This document shows, one piece after another, positions 1 through 7,529 of a DNA stretch of 19,348 bases. The stretch covers positions 25,355 to 44,702 of the forward strand of contig CADEDU010000050.1 of NCBI GenBank assembly GCA_902826155.1, read 5' to 3'. The stretch's first letter is position 1. Each line of letters opens with the position of its first letter. The position numbers and the translations under genes are program-made. The notes beneath the pieces are model-generated. The model was not told where the DNA came from. It saw only the letters and a list, made by a program, of their open reading frames with translations, and searched no databases. This DNA is from an uncultured beta proteobacterium (GTDB taxonomy: Bacteria > Pseudomonadota > Gammaproteobacteria > Burkholderiales > SG8-39).

Positions 1-536
1 GCTTGCTGCGGCCCCATCTTGCGGACTCGGCCGGTGTCCGCATCGAACGCGACGCGCCAGATGTTGTCGAGGTTGGTGCCGGTCACGCGGATGAAGCGCG
101 ACTTGTCGGGATAGTCGATAGCATGGATCGCGCCGTGCGAATACGTGCCGACCTCACCCGGGTTGAGCCGATACTTGCGCGTCACTTCGAGCTTGGCCAG
201 ATCGGGGTTCTTGCCGTCGTCGGTGCGCGAGAACTCGGTCATGTCGGTGTAGCCGATCGCCTGGCCGTACACCGCCCACGACTCGCCGTGATCATGCGGC
301 GGTGATTTGCGCGCCTTGTCGTTGATGTGCGCGAGCACCTCGAAGCCCATCTCCGGGTCGACGTAGATGCGGTGCAGACCGCCTTCGGCGCTCGCGCCGC
401 AGGTCTGCTCGACGAATGCCTTGTTCGCCAGGAGCTTGCTCAGCAACTGACGCACCGTCTCGATGTCGTTCTTCGATTGCCCCGCCTTGAGCGTGGCGCG
501 CAGGTCTTGCTTGAACTGCTCGAACTCGTAGGCCAT
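1..536 (-). CDS. Cysteine/3-mercaptopropionate dioxygenase-like cupin (3' end outside window)
   Basis: The reading frame starts at ATG 536-534, preceded by a strong GAAGGAG ribosome site, and stays open to the window edge, so 178 codons are visible and the C-terminus is missing. The protein is a small single-domain cupin. The pattern HDHGESWAVYGQ (residues 81-92) gives two metal-ligand histidines, H81 and H83, and H134 lies about 50 residues later. That spacing matches the three-histidine iron site of thiol dioxygenases such as 3-mercaptopropionate dioxygenase. Family members oxidise a small thiol to a sulfinate using O2 in the cytoplasm. It is the last visible gene of a minus-strand group, 47 bp downstream of the FAD oxidoreductase gene. 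The cupin fold is clear; thiol dioxygenase activity is inferred, because close relatives are often annotated only as metal-dependent double-stranded beta-helix proteins. Confidence 0.75.
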   Translation of the reverse strand, partial: MAYEFEQFKQDLRATLKAGQSKNDIETVRQLLSKLLANKAFVEQTCGASAEGGLHRIYVDPEMGFEVLAHINDKARKSPPHDHGESWAVYGQAIGYTDMTEFSRTDDGKNPDLAKLEVTRKYRLNPGEVGTYSHGAIHAIDYPDKSRFIRVTGTNLDNIWRVAFDADTGRVRKMGPQQ

Positions 537-583
537 GGTTCGCTCCTTCTCGCTGGTCGTTGGATGAACGTCTATCCTTGATT

Positions 584-1984
584 CTAGCGGCCGAGCGCTA
601 CCTTCGCGGCGCTGGTGCCGGCGATCCGCCCCAACGTGGTGGCGGTTAGCAGGCCGCCGCCCGAAAAATAGCCCCAGCGCGACGGGCCCGACAGGCCACG
701 CGCCGCGCCACCGCCGGCGAACACGTTGGGGAGTTTCGACCGATCGGGGCGCAGCACCCGCGCATCGGTGTCGATCACCACGCCGCCCTGGGTGTGGAAC
801 AGCGCGCCGGTGATCTTCACGCCGCAGAACGGCGGTTGCAACGGCTTGGTCCGGGTGAAGTCGCGGCCCCATGGGCAAGGGCGCTTCCCGGCACGCATCT
901 CGTCGACCTCGCGGACGGTGCGCTCCAGCCCGTCTGCAGGGATGCTCAGCAGTTGCGCCAGCTCGCGCAACGAGGCGGCTTTCTTCACGCCGCCCAACGC
1001 CGTGACCTCCTTGTAGTCGGTGAAGCCGAGGATCGGCTGCTCGCGGATCTCGTCGTAGATGTCCCAGGCGACGCGGCCAGGCTGCGCAATCACGTCGACC
1101 GCCTGTTCCGAGTAGCCGCGCACCTCGTTGGAGAAGCGCTCGCCATTCGCGTTGACCTGGAAGCCGCCTTCGGTGAGCAGCCCCCAGTTCATCGGATTGC
1201 CGTGCGGATACGCCACGCCGCCATGGCCCTGGTAGCTGCCCATGTCGGCGATCGCCGCGCCCAGGCCGAGTCCGAACTGCACCGCGTCGCCCTTGTTGCC
1301 GACATGCCCCCAGAATTCGGCGTCGGCGATCTCGGGGATGTACTCACGCACCATGTCCTTGTTGCCGCCGTAACCGCAGCTTGCGAGCACCAACGCGCTG
1401 CAACCGACCGACTCGCTGCTGCCGTCGGGGCGCATGAATCGAACGCCCGCCACCCTGCCGGACGAGTCCGCGTAGAGATCGGTAGCCGTGGCGCTGGTAA
1501 GCACGTCGATGCCCAGGCGGCCCACTGCGGCCAGCAGCGCGGCTTCGAGTTCGGTTCCGGTGCGGTTGGGCGTGCCGTGCATGCGCAGGCGCGAGTGACC
1601 AGGATAGAGAAAGCCCTGCACCAGCGAGAAGGCGACGCCATGCACTTCATTGAGCCAGTCGATGGTCGGGCCCGAAGTGCGTGCCACGACCTCGACGATC
1701 GCGCGATCGTTCTGCCCCTTGGCCTTGGCGGTGATGTCCTGCGCGAGCAACTCGGCCGAGTCGTCGATGCCGGCGGCGCGCTGCAGCTTCGTGCCGGCCG
1801 CGGGGATCAGACCGGTGGAGAGCGACGTGCTGCCGGTGGGTTTGTCGTCGCGCTCGAGCACCAGGACTTCAGCGCCTTGTTCCTTGGCAGCGAGCGCGGC
1901 CGTGAGCCCGCAGGCCCCGGCACCGATGACCACGACGGGAACGCTGTACTCGAATCGCGCCTGGGCGGCGGACAGGATGGGCAT
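584..1984 (-). CDS. FAD-dependent oxidoreductase, fumarate reductase / ketosteroid dehydrogenase flavoprotein type
   Basis: This 466-residue protein begins with a dinucleotide-binding fold: VVVIGAGACGL at residues 17-27 is the GxGxxG loop, and an acidic residue follows the second strand (LVLERD). Near the C-terminus, TQGGVVID followed by NVFAGGGAARGLSG is the typical second FAD contact of the FAD_binding_2 family. The central HGTPNRTGTEL stretch resembles the substrate-binding region of fumarate reductase-like flavoproteins. There is no signal peptide, heme motif or FMN-binding domain, so a soluble cytoplasmic dehydrogenase or reductase acting on a C=C bond of an acid or ketone is likely. A GAAGGA site lies 8 nt before the ATG. 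The gene sits 72 bp downstream of the NIPSNAP gene, probably in the same transcript. Substrate unknown; the family is certain. Confidence 0.85.
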   Translation of the reverse strand: MPILSAAQARFEYSVPVVVIGAGACGLTAALAAKEQGAEVLVLERDDKPTGSTSLSTGLIPAAGTKLQRAAGIDDSAELLAQDITAKAKGQNDRAIVEVVARTSGPTIDWLNEVHGVAFSLVQGFLYPGHSRLRMHGTPNRTGTELEAALLAAVGRLGIDVLTSATATDLYADSSGRVAGVRFMRPDGSSESVGCSALVLASCGYGGNKDMVREYIPEIADAEFWGHVGNKGDAVQFGLGLGAAIADMGSYQGHGGVAYPHGNPMNWGLLTEGGFQVNANGERFSNEVRGYSEQAVDVIAQPGRVAWDIYDEIREQPILGFTDYKEVTALGGVKKAASLRELAQLLSIPADGLERTVREVDEMRAGKRPCPWGRDFTRTKPLQPPFCGVKITGALFHTQGGVVIDTDARVLRPDRSKLPNVFAGGGAARGLSGPSRWGYFSGGGLLTATTLGRIAGTSAAKVALGR

Positions 1985-2056
1985 TGAACGATCCTTCGTT
2001 GGTGGTCGTCGATGGCTGCGTGTGGAGGGGGTGCGTGCGAAGGGGGGCGGCCGGAT

Positions 2057-2428
2057 TCAGCGGGCACGCTTTCTGCGAGCGGACGTGGCCGGCTTGCCGG
2101 GCAGGACCGGGTCGCCGACCGGTGGATTGCATTTCGACGGGATGAGCAACCGCACCTCCTGGTCGCGCAGCATCGGTCGCACTTTGGCCAGATACGACTG
2201 GAACGCGGGATCCTTGTACAGGCGCGCGCGGCGCCGCTCGCGATCGCCGGCGTCGGCGTACTCGAACATCATCACGATCTGGTTGATGTTGCCCATCTCG
2301 GTCCGGTACAGGCCGAGGAACTTGCCGCAGATGCGGATCTGCGGCTCCAGACCCTCCTGCTCGAACAGCGCCATGAACGGTGCGACCATGCCTGAGTGAA
2401 GCGTGTACGCGCGGAAATCGATGACCAT
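2057..2428 (-). CDS. NIPSNAP family protein
   Basis: The 123-residue product opens with MVIDFRAYTLHSGMVAPFM and continues with IVMMFEYADAGDRERRRA and LYKDPAFQSYLAKVRP, the ferredoxin-like alpha/beta pattern of NIPSNAP domain proteins, which form small dimeric alpha-beta barrels. The tail is short, basic and probably unstructured (TSARRKRAR). I chose the ATG at 2428 because an AGGGA site lies just upstream and the domain starts at once; the open frame continues 63 codons further without recognisable domain sequence. Bacterial NIPSNAP proteins often sit beside degradation genes, with no settled reaction. Here it is the first gene of the minus-strand group that continues into the FAD oxidoreductase and the cupin, and it diverges from the TfdA-like dioxygenase gene. 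Confidence 0.8.
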   Translation of the reverse strand: MVIDFRAYTLHSGMVAPFMALFEQEGLEPQIRICGKFLGLYRTEMGNINQIVMMFEYADAGDRERRRARLYKDPAFQSYLAKVRPMLRDQEVRLLIPSKCNPPVGDPVLPGKPATSARRKRAR

Positions 2429-2483
2429 GGGTATCCCTGATGATGGGTCCGGTGCGCCTTCAACGTAGCGACGCAGGCTGACC

Positions 2484-2493
2484 ACCGGCCGGT
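2484..2493. promoter_or_regulatory. Perfect 10-bp palindrome in divergent promoter region
   Basis: ACCGGCCGGT is a perfect palindrome in the 148-bp space between the NIPSNAP and dioxygenase genes. It ends on the first base of the proposed -35 box for the dioxygenase gene, a place where a repressor or activator could act. GC-rich palindromes are common by chance in such DNA, and no cognate regulator gene is visible, so this is only a candidate operator. Confidence 0.25.
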
Positions 2494-2521
2494 TGACGAA
2501 CGAGTTGTCGTCGATTCTACT
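2493..2521 (+). promoter_or_regulatory. Candidate sigma70 promoter for the TfdA-like dioxygenase gene
   Basis: TTGACG (2493-2498) and TCTACT (2516-2521) are separated by 17 bp. They match the -35 consensus at five of six positions and the -10 consensus at four of six. Transcription would start near 2528, about 50 nt before the ATG at 2577. The position between divergent genes supports it; there is no experimental evidence. Confidence 0.4.
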
Positions 2522-2576
2522 GGCCACTCCGAAAACTTCACCCGATCCGATCAACGATCGCCGGAGGATCGCAGCG

Positions 2577-3443
2577 ATGTCGCAGCAGTCGTTCGAGGTG
2601 CGCAGGCTCGGCCGCACGTTCTTTGCCGAGGTGGTGGGATTCGACGCGGCGCGGCCGATCGACGATGACGACTTCGCGCGCCTGCATCGGGCGCATCTCG
2701 ACCACGGGGTGATCGTGCTGCGCGATCAGCGGCTGACACCCGAGCAGCACATCGCCTTCTCACGCCGGTTCGGCGCGCTGCAGGTGCATTCGATGTCGCA
2801 GTTCAACCTCGAGGGCCATCCGGAGGTCCTGATGGTGTCCAACGACAAGTCGCCCGATGGCCGGCCGTTGGGCATCGCCGATGCCGGCCGCTACTGGCAT
2901 TCGGACATGTCGTATCTGCCGACGCCCGCGCTCGGATCGATGCTCTACGCGCGCGCCATTCCGAGCGAAGGCGGCGACACGCTGTTCTGCGACATGACGG
3001 CGGCGTTCGCGGCCCTCACGCCGGAACAGCAAAGCCGCTTTCGCGGCTTGCGCGCGATGCACTATTTCTCGGCACGGTGGGAGCGCGAAGCCCGTCTGGG
3101 CCTGCGCGCCCCGCAGACCGACGAAGAGAAGCGGCGCAATCCGCCGGTCACCCATCCGCTGGTTCGCACCCATCCGGAAACCGGCCGGCCAGCACTGTAT
3201 GCCGGGGGCTTCACGATCGGTATCGAGGGTATGCCCGATCCCGAGGCGATGGCGCTGCTCGAGTGGATCGAGCAGTGGGTGACCCGCCCGGATTTCGTGC
3301 ATCGCCACCGCTGGCGTCTGCACGACCTCGTGTTCTGGGACAACCGTTGCGCGATGCACCTGGCGACGACGTACCCCGAGACGCAGCGCCGGCACATGCA
3401 TCGCACCACGCTCAAGGGCGACGCGCCCTATCTCGCAGCCTGA
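2577..3443 (+). CDS. TfdA/TauD-family Fe(II)/2-oxoglutarate-dependent dioxygenase
   Basis: The 288-residue product has the usual length of this family. The iron-binding HxD is in YWHSDMSY (H108, D110), the distal histidine is H261 in CAMHLATT, and R276, 15 residues on, is in the place of the arginine that binds 2-oxoglutarate. These enzymes hydroxylate a substrate next to a heteroatom while decarboxylating 2-oxoglutarate; known members release sulfite from taurine (TauD) or cleave the ether of phenoxyacetates (TfdA). The frame is open 28 codons further upstream, but GGAGG at 2563-2567 lies 9 nt before the ATG at 2577 and fixes this start. The gene diverges from the NIPSNAP-FAD oxidoreductase-cupin group and meets the MDR gene tail to tail. 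Its substrate cannot be read from sequence. Confidence 0.9.
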   Translation: MSQQSFEVRRLGRTFFAEVVGFDAARPIDDDDFARLHRAHLDHGVIVLRDQRLTPEQHIAFSRRFGALQVHSMSQFNLEGHPEVLMVSNDKSPDGRPLGIADAGRYWHSDMSYLPTPALGSMLYARAIPSEGGDTLFCDMTAAFAALTPEQQSRFRGLRAMHYFSARWEREARLGLRAPQTDEEKRRNPPVTHPLVRTHPETGRPALYAGGFTIGIEGMPDPEAMALLEWIEQWVTRPDFVHRHRWRLHDLVFWDNRCAMHLATTYPETQRRHMHRTTLKGDAPYLAA

Positions 3444-3444
3444 T

Positions 3445-3459
3445 CGTCCGGCGCGGACG
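3445..3459. terminator. Hairpin between convergent genes, possible bidirectional terminator
   Basis: CGTCCG and CGGACG form a perfect 6-bp stem with a 3-nt loop in the 31-bp gap between the dioxygenase and MDR stop codons. The place is right for a shared terminator, but no T run follows on either strand, so it would not be a classic intrinsic terminator. Confidence 0.35.
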
Positions 3460-3474
3460 GTCGCGGTCGAGCCG

Positions 3475-4503
3475 CTATGGAATGCGCAGCACGATGCGGC
3501 CGGTATGCGAGCGCGAGGCCATGAGCTGCTGCGCCTCGCCCGCCTGCGCTAGCGCGAATTCGCGGCAAGGCGGAGCGTGCAGGGCGCCGCTCGCGAGCAG
3601 ATCGTAGACCGCGCGTGCCGCCGCCCGGGTGGGCCGGCCGCAGCCGTGAATCGTGATGTGCCGGCGGAACAGATCCACCAGATCGAGTGACACCGTTTCG
3701 CCTGCGTGCGCGCCGACCACGGCGATGCGACCGCCGGGTTTGATCAGCGCGAGCGCTTGTGCATGCTGCGGGCCGCCCACCGCGTCGAGCACGCAATCGA
3801 TGCCCTCCGCTGCCAGGGTCGCGCGCGCCTGCTGCGGCCAGTCAGTGGCACTCGAATCGAACGCGGCATCAGCGCCGATCGCCAGCAGCGTCGCGCGTTT
3901 CTCCGCGGTGCTGGCTAGTGCGAGGACGTGGGCCTGCAAGTACTTGCCCAGCATCACTGCAGCCATGCCGACGCCGCCGCTTGCACCGAGCACCAACAAT
4001 TTCTCTCCCGGTCGCAGTCCCGCGGTATCGACGAGTGCCTCCCAGGCGGTGACCAGCTTGTTCGCGGCGATCGCCACGCGCGGATCCAGCGACTCGGGCA
4101 GCTCGACCACGCGATGCGCGGGCACGCACACGTACTGCGCGTAGCAGCCCCAGCGTTGCGCGCCCAGCACGGTGAAGGTGACGCACAGATTCTCGCGTCC
4201 ACTCGTGCAGGCTGCGCAGCGACCGCAGCTCAGGATGACCTGCGTGGCGACCCGCGTTCCCAACGGCGGCGTTTCGACCCCGGCACCATGCGCGACAATT
4301 CGGCCGACGCCCTCGGTGCCTGGCACGTGCGGAAATGCGATCGACATGCCTGCGGTGCCGGCGCGGATGTCGAGATCGACCCGGTTGATCGCCGCGAACT
4401 CCAGCCGCAACAGCACTTCACCGGGCCCCGGATGTGGAACCGGCATCGCCTCCAGACTGAGCGCGTTGATATCGCCGTGCCGGCGCAGCACGATCGCTTG
4501 CAT
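3475..4503 (-). CDS. Zinc-lobed quinone oxidoreductase-type MDR protein
   Basis: This 342-residue medium-chain dehydrogenase/reductase starts MQAIVLRRHG. C93, C96, C99 and C107 form the CxxCxxCx7C structural-zinc lobe of alcohol dehydrogenases. The catalytic zinc ligands are absent: the usual Cys site reads INRVD and the usual GHE reads GTEGVG. LGASGGVGMA (172-181) is the NAD(P)H-binding loop. The protein therefore combines an ADH-like structural zinc site with the zinc-free active site of NADPH:quinone or enoyl reductases, and probably reduces an activated double bond or quinone. I placed the start at ATG 4503, where homology begins, although no good ribosome site is visible; a TTG at 4563, right after the upstream stop codon, would add 20 residues. 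It follows the lyase gene by 60 bp and is probably cotranscribed with it. Confidence 0.82.
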   Translation of the reverse strand: MQAIVLRRHGDINALSLEAMPVPHPGPGEVLLRLEFAAINRVDLDIRAGTAGMSIAFPHVPGTEGVGRIVAHGAGVETPPLGTRVATQVILSCGRCAACTSGRENLCVTFTVLGAQRWGCYAQYVCVPAHRVVELPESLDPRVAIAANKLVTAWEALVDTAGLRPGEKLLVLGASGGVGMAAVMLGKYLQAHVLALASTAEKRATLLAIGADAAFDSSATDWPQQARATLAAEGIDCVLDAVGGPQHAQALALIKPGGRIAVVGAHAGETVSLDLVDLFRRHITIHGCGRPTRAAARAVYDLLASGALHAPPCREFALAQAGEAQQLMASRSHTGRIVLRIP

Positions 4504-4563
4504 CAGTCGGGGCAATTCAGTCGTGTGCACGCGCGACGTCAGAGTTGCTGCACGCGCGAGCAA

Positions 4564-5448
4564 TCAGTACCGCGCTCGCGCGGCGTCATCGACTCCGTAG
4601 CGGGCTTCCATTGCCTGGACTTCAGGCATGCCCATCAGATCGAAGAACTCGCGGAATGACGCGACCTCGCCGGTGAGGCTGGCGATCGAGCCCGTCTCCT
4701 TCAGTGTCTGCAGCACTTTGCTCGCTGCGCGGATCGCGGCCAGCACGATCCAGTTCGGATAGATGATCAGTTTGAAGCCGAGCTGTTCGATTTCCTGCTT
4801 GCCCAGGAACGGAGTCTTGCCGCTGGCGGCCATGTTGTAGAGCAGCGGAGTCCGCAAGGTCGGGGCGATCTTCGGCAGTTCCTGTGGACCGGGTGCTTCG
4901 ACGAACAGCATGTCGACGCCTGCTTCGCGATACCGCCCGGCGCGCTCCAATGCCGCTTCGAAGCCGTCGACGGCGATCGCGTCGGTGCGCGCGATCACGA
5001 TGAAATCAGGGTCGGTGCGTGCGTCGACCGCGGCCTTGATCTTCGAGCACATCTCCTCGACCGGCACCAGCGTCTTGCCCATCAGGTGTCCGCAGCGCTT
5101 GGGCATGATCTGGTCCTCGATGTGTGCGGCGGCGACGCCGGCACGCTCGTAGGCTTTGATCGTCCGACGCACGTTCAGCACGCCACCGTAGCCGTTGTCG
5201 GCATCCGCTATCAGCGGCAGGTTGCTCGCCTCGGCGATGCGTCCGGCGTTGTCGGCCATCTCGGTCATGGTGAGCAACCCGACATCGGGCATGCCCAGGC
5301 GCACCGCGGTCGTACCGGCGCCGGTCATGTAGATCGCATCGAAGCCATGTTTGGCGACGAGTCGCGCATTGAGTGCGTCGGCCACGCCGGGGGCGACGAC
5401 CGCGCCGGGTTGTTGGAGCAACTGCCGGAGTCTGGTGGTAGGGCGCAT
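4564..5448 (-). CDS. Isocitrate lyase / PEP mutase superfamily enzyme (dimethylmalate lyase or methylisocitrate lyase-like)
   Basis: The 294-residue protein is a complete TIM-barrel member of the superfamily. ADADNGYG (81-88) carries the Mg-binding aspartates, EDQ (111-113) a further ligand, and KRCGH (117-121) the catalytic cysteine loop of true lyases; R154 follows in IARTD. The KxCGH cysteine argues for C-C bond cleavage of a 2-hydroxy- or methyl-substituted dicarboxylate rather than phosphonomutase or oxaloacetate decarboxylase chemistry, although carboxyvinyl-phosphonate and related activities exist in the group. I chose ATG 5448 because a GAGGA site lies just upstream and family members start about there; the frame is open 40 codons more. 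It precedes the MDR gene, probably in one transcript. A final step yielding pyruvate or succinate in a catabolic route is plausible but inferred. Confidence 0.85.
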   Translation of the reverse strand: MRPTTRLRQLLQQPGAVVAPGVADALNARLVAKHGFDAIYMTGAGTTAVRLGMPDVGLLTMTEMADNAGRIAEASNLPLIADADNGYGGVLNVRRTIKAYERAGVAAAHIEDQIMPKRCGHLMGKTLVPVEEMCSKIKAAVDARTDPDFIVIARTDAIAVDGFEAALERAGRYREAGVDMLFVEAPGPQELPKIAPTLRTPLLYNMAASGKTPFLGKQEIEQLGFKLIIYPNWIVLAAIRAASKVLQTLKETGSIASLTGEVASFREFFDLMGMPEVQAMEARYGVDDAARARY

Positions 5449-5537
5449 GGGTTGTTCCTCGAGCGGGAGGCGATTGCCGGTGGTTAGAGAATCTCGGGAT
5501 GAGAGGCGTTCGACCCCTCGTGATGTCCAGGGAAGTA

Positions 5538-5557
5538 TGGGAACTTGTGCATTCCCA
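5538..5557. promoter_or_regulatory. Inverted repeat TGGGAA-N8-TTCCCA, candidate operator
   Basis: Two perfect 6-bp arms flank an 8-bp spacer about 90 bp upstream of the lyase start codon. The adjacent sequence is AT-rich (CCAATATAGG), as at promoters. The layout fits a dimeric repressor or activator site controlling the lyase-MDR transcript. No regulator gene lies nearby, so the assignment is speculative. Confidence 0.3.
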
Positions 5558-5764
5558 ATATAGGTCATGCAGATGTGCCGTGGAAATCGTGGCCACCCGA
5601 GGCGAACGATGAACGGCTGCGGCCGACGACGAGCGCAGTCGGGATCGCAGACAGATCATGCATCCTGCCGTTGGCGACCGCGACCGGCTAGACAGAGTGG
5701 GTCATTGTGTCGGGGGCAGGGCGCCGGAGACAATCCGCGCTGGTACCGTGAGCATCCATTCCGC

Positions 5765-5794
5765 TTGCACCTGCGTATCCACTGATCTTGTATA
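5765..5794 (+). promoter_or_regulatory. Weak candidate promoter for the EEP-family gene
   Basis: TTGCAC (5765-5770) resembles a -35 box. TGTATA (5789-5794), 18 bp later, lies in the most AT-rich stretch before the gene and matches the -10 consensus at only three positions. A start near 5802 would leave a leader of about 27 nt, and no clear ribosome site is seen in it. Confidence 0.25.
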
Positions 5795-5828
5795 TGACAA
5801 CCCGCCTAGGAACGGTGTCGCATCAAGC

Positions 5829-6683
5829 ATGAAACTCATCACCTGGAACATCCAGTGGTGCCGCGGCGTCGATGGCGAGGTGCGGCCACAGCGCATCGTC
5901 GACACGCTGCGCGCGATGGCCGATTTCGACGTCGTCTGCCTGCAGGAAGTGGCACGAAACTACCCGGGGCTGGCGGGCAGCGCGGGCGAAGATCAGTTCG
6001 CGATCCTGACTCAGGCCTTGCCGGGGTTCACGCCGGTCGAAGGCATCGCCACCGACGTCATCGCCGACGACGGATCGCGCCGCCAGTTCGGCAATCTCAT
6101 TCTCAGTCGATTACCGGTGCTGCAGGCGTTTCGCCATCTGCTGCCATGGCCGGCGGATCATTCGGTACCCAGCATGCAGCGTTGTGCAGTCGAAGTCGTC
6201 GTCGCTGGCGCGAGCGGTCCGTTGCGCGTGACTACGACGCATCTGGAGTACTACTCGCGCACGCAGCGAGCCGCGCAGGTCGCGGCCTTGCGGCAGTTGC
6301 ATCTCGAAGCATCGAGCCATGATGCGGATATCGAGAGCAAGGAGAAGACCGGTGGACCGTTTCAGCGCCAGCCGCGTCCGGCCTCGGCGATTCTCACCGC
6401 CGATTTCAATTTTCGGCCGAGCGATCCGTTGCACGCGCTGTTGCAGGCCCCGCTGACTGATGGCGTGCCGGCCTATCGTGATGCCTGGACGGCGCGCTAT
6501 CCCGGTGTGACCCACGCGCCTACGCTGGGGGTGTTCGACAAGCAGCAGTGGCCGACCGATCCGTTCTGCTGCGACTTCATCTTCGTCACGGAGAACCTCA
6601 GCTCTCGCGTGCGCGATGTCGTGGTGAACGGCACCACTCAGGCTTCCGATCATCAGCCGGTGCTGCTCGATCTCGACGCGTGA
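5829..6683 (+). CDS. Endonuclease/exonuclease/phosphatase family protein
   Basis: The 284-residue product has the complete EEP (DNase I-like) motif set: N7 in TWNIQW, E40 in CLQEV, H138 in THLEYYS, D192 and N194 in TADFNF, and the terminal SDHQPVLLDL with D274 and H275. These form the Mg-dependent phosphodiesterase or phosphomonoesterase active site. There is no signal peptide or membrane segment, so it is presumably cytoplasmic. The substrate could be nucleic acid, a nucleotide or another phosphate ester; the motifs do not decide. The frame is open 57 codons upstream, but the domain begins at the ATG at 5829. The ribosome site is poor: only AGGAA, well upstream. It stands alone on this strand, convergent with the hydrolase gene. 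Confidence 0.85.
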   Translation: MKLITWNIQWCRGVDGEVRPQRIVDTLRAMADFDVVCLQEVARNYPGLAGSAGEDQFAILTQALPGFTPVEGIATDVIADDGSRRQFGNLILSRLPVLQAFRHLLPWPADHSVPSMQRCAVEVVVAGASGPLRVTTTHLEYYSRTQRAAQVAALRQLHLEASSHDADIESKEKTGGPFQRQPRPASAILTADFNFRPSDPLHALLQAPLTDGVPAYRDAWTARYPGVTHAPTLGVFDKQQWPTDPFCCDFIFVTENLSSRVRDVVVNGTTQASDHQPVLLDLDA

Positions 6684-6718
6684 AGCGGCTCGCGCGGGAG
6701 CGACGTCGAGAGATGTCG

Positions 6719-6735
6719 AGCGACCGCGTGTCGCT
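6719..6735. terminator. Hairpin between convergent genes, possible terminator
   Basis: AGCGAC and GTCGCT form a perfect 6-bp stem with a 5-nt loop. It lies downstream of the EEP-family gene and overlaps the first bases of the TAG stop codon of the hydrolase gene. No T run follows, so intrinsic termination is uncertain. Confidence 0.3.
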
Positions 6736-7525
6736 ACCGCAGGAATGCGATGAGCGCGTCGAGCACTTCGTCGGGTCGCTCGGCCATCAGGTTGTGGCCC
6801 GCGCCGTCCAGTTGCAAGACCCTGGCATCGCGAAACGACTTCGCGAACTCGCGCCCGGCGCGCGCCGGCGTCATGACGTCGCGGCTGCCGGCGATGATCA
6901 GAGTTGGGCAGTTCACCGCGGCGGCGCGCGCACTGCCTTCGCCATAGGCGTTGCAAGCTTCGAAGTCGGCGGCCATCACCCCAGGCCTCTGCCGCTGCAT
7001 CAGTCGCAAATTCGCGCCGTGCACCCACGAACCGGGGCCGGGATTGTTCGGGTAGTGCGCGAATGCCGCGTTCGACCAGACGTTGACCATGTTCTGCGCG
7101 CGTGGCTCGTCGGTGCGCGTGGCTTCGAGCAGATCGTCTGACACTCGCATCGGAAACGCCGATCCGATCAGGGCCAGCTTGGTTGCCCGCGCGGGCTGGC
7201 TGCCGGCGAGCTCGGTGGCAATCAACGAACCCATGCTGTGGCCGACCAGCGCCGTGCTCGCAGCGCCGGCCGCATCGAGCACTTGTGTGAGCCATGTCGC
7301 CATGGCCGCTACTGATTTCAGCGGCGCGCCCGACGAGCGACCATGCCCCGGCAGATCGACCGCGAGCACCCCATAGCCATGATGCGCGAGATAGCGCGAT
7401 TGCAGTGCCCACACCGAGTGATCCAGTTCGGCGCCATGCACGAAGGTGACGGCGGGTAGCTTCGGGTCGAACGGCTTGCCACCGGTGTACGCATAGGCGC
7501 GCTCCCCTGCGACGGTCAGGTCCAT
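6734..7525 (-). CDS. Alpha/beta hydrolase
   Basis: This 263-residue single-domain alpha/beta hydrolase has the oxyanion strand FVHGAELDHSVW (29-39), the nucleophile elbow GHSMGS with S97, the acid D216 in GSRDVMTP and the base H244 in GAGHNLM, a complete triad. A cap region lies around residues 125-190. No signal peptide is seen. It resembles small esterases and C-C hydrolases; it is too short and lacks the layout of homoserine acetyltransferase (MetX), so it is probably not the supplier of the MetY substrate. It starts 4 nt after the MetY stop with a G-rich ribosome site inside the end of that gene, indicating translational coupling. Substrate unknown. Confidence 0.85.
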   Translation of the reverse strand: MDLTVAGERAYAYTGGKPFDPKLPAVTFVHGAELDHSVWALQSRYLAHHGYGVLAVDLPGHGRSSGAPLKSVAAMATWLTQVLDAAGAASTALVGHSMGSLIATELAGSQPARATKLALIGSAFPMRVSDDLLEATRTDEPRAQNMVNVWSNAAFAHYPNNPGPGSWVHGANLRLMQRQRPGVMAADFEACNAYGEGSARAAAVNCPTLIIAGSRDVMTPARAGREFAKSFRDARVLQLDGAGHNLMAERPDEVLDALIAFLR

Positions 7526-7529
7526 CGTG

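Larger units (their letters stand above)
5449..5828. other. 380-bp divergent intergenic region
   Basis: No convincing gene lies between the lyase and EEP-family starts; the short open frames here lack ribosome sites and domain sequence. The region is less GC-rich around 5550-5565 and 5785-5800, as expected for promoters. It holds an inverted repeat at 5538-5557 and a possible plus-strand promoter at 5765-5794, listed separately. No riboswitch or small RNA fold was recognised. Confidence 0.6.

Noticed and set aside
3..581. Two short plus-strand frames opposite the cupin gene
   Set aside because: The minus strand carries a continuous cupin with metal ligands and a strong ribosome site; these frames are its shadow.
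794..1987. 397-codon plus-strand open frame opposite the FAD oxidoreductase gene
   Set aside because: No recognisable domain and the composition of a GC-driven antisense frame (rich in R, A, H); the opposite strand encodes a clear flavoprotein.
4504..4563. TTG start giving 20 extra residues on the MDR protein
   Set aside because: Family sequence begins at MQAIVLRRHG; the extra residues look like untranslated spacer, though the ribosome site is weak for either start.
6111..7412. 433-codon minus-strand frame spanning the EEP and hydrolase genes
   Set aside because: It crosses two well-supported genes, on opposite and same strand in another frame, and shows no domain or signal sequence.
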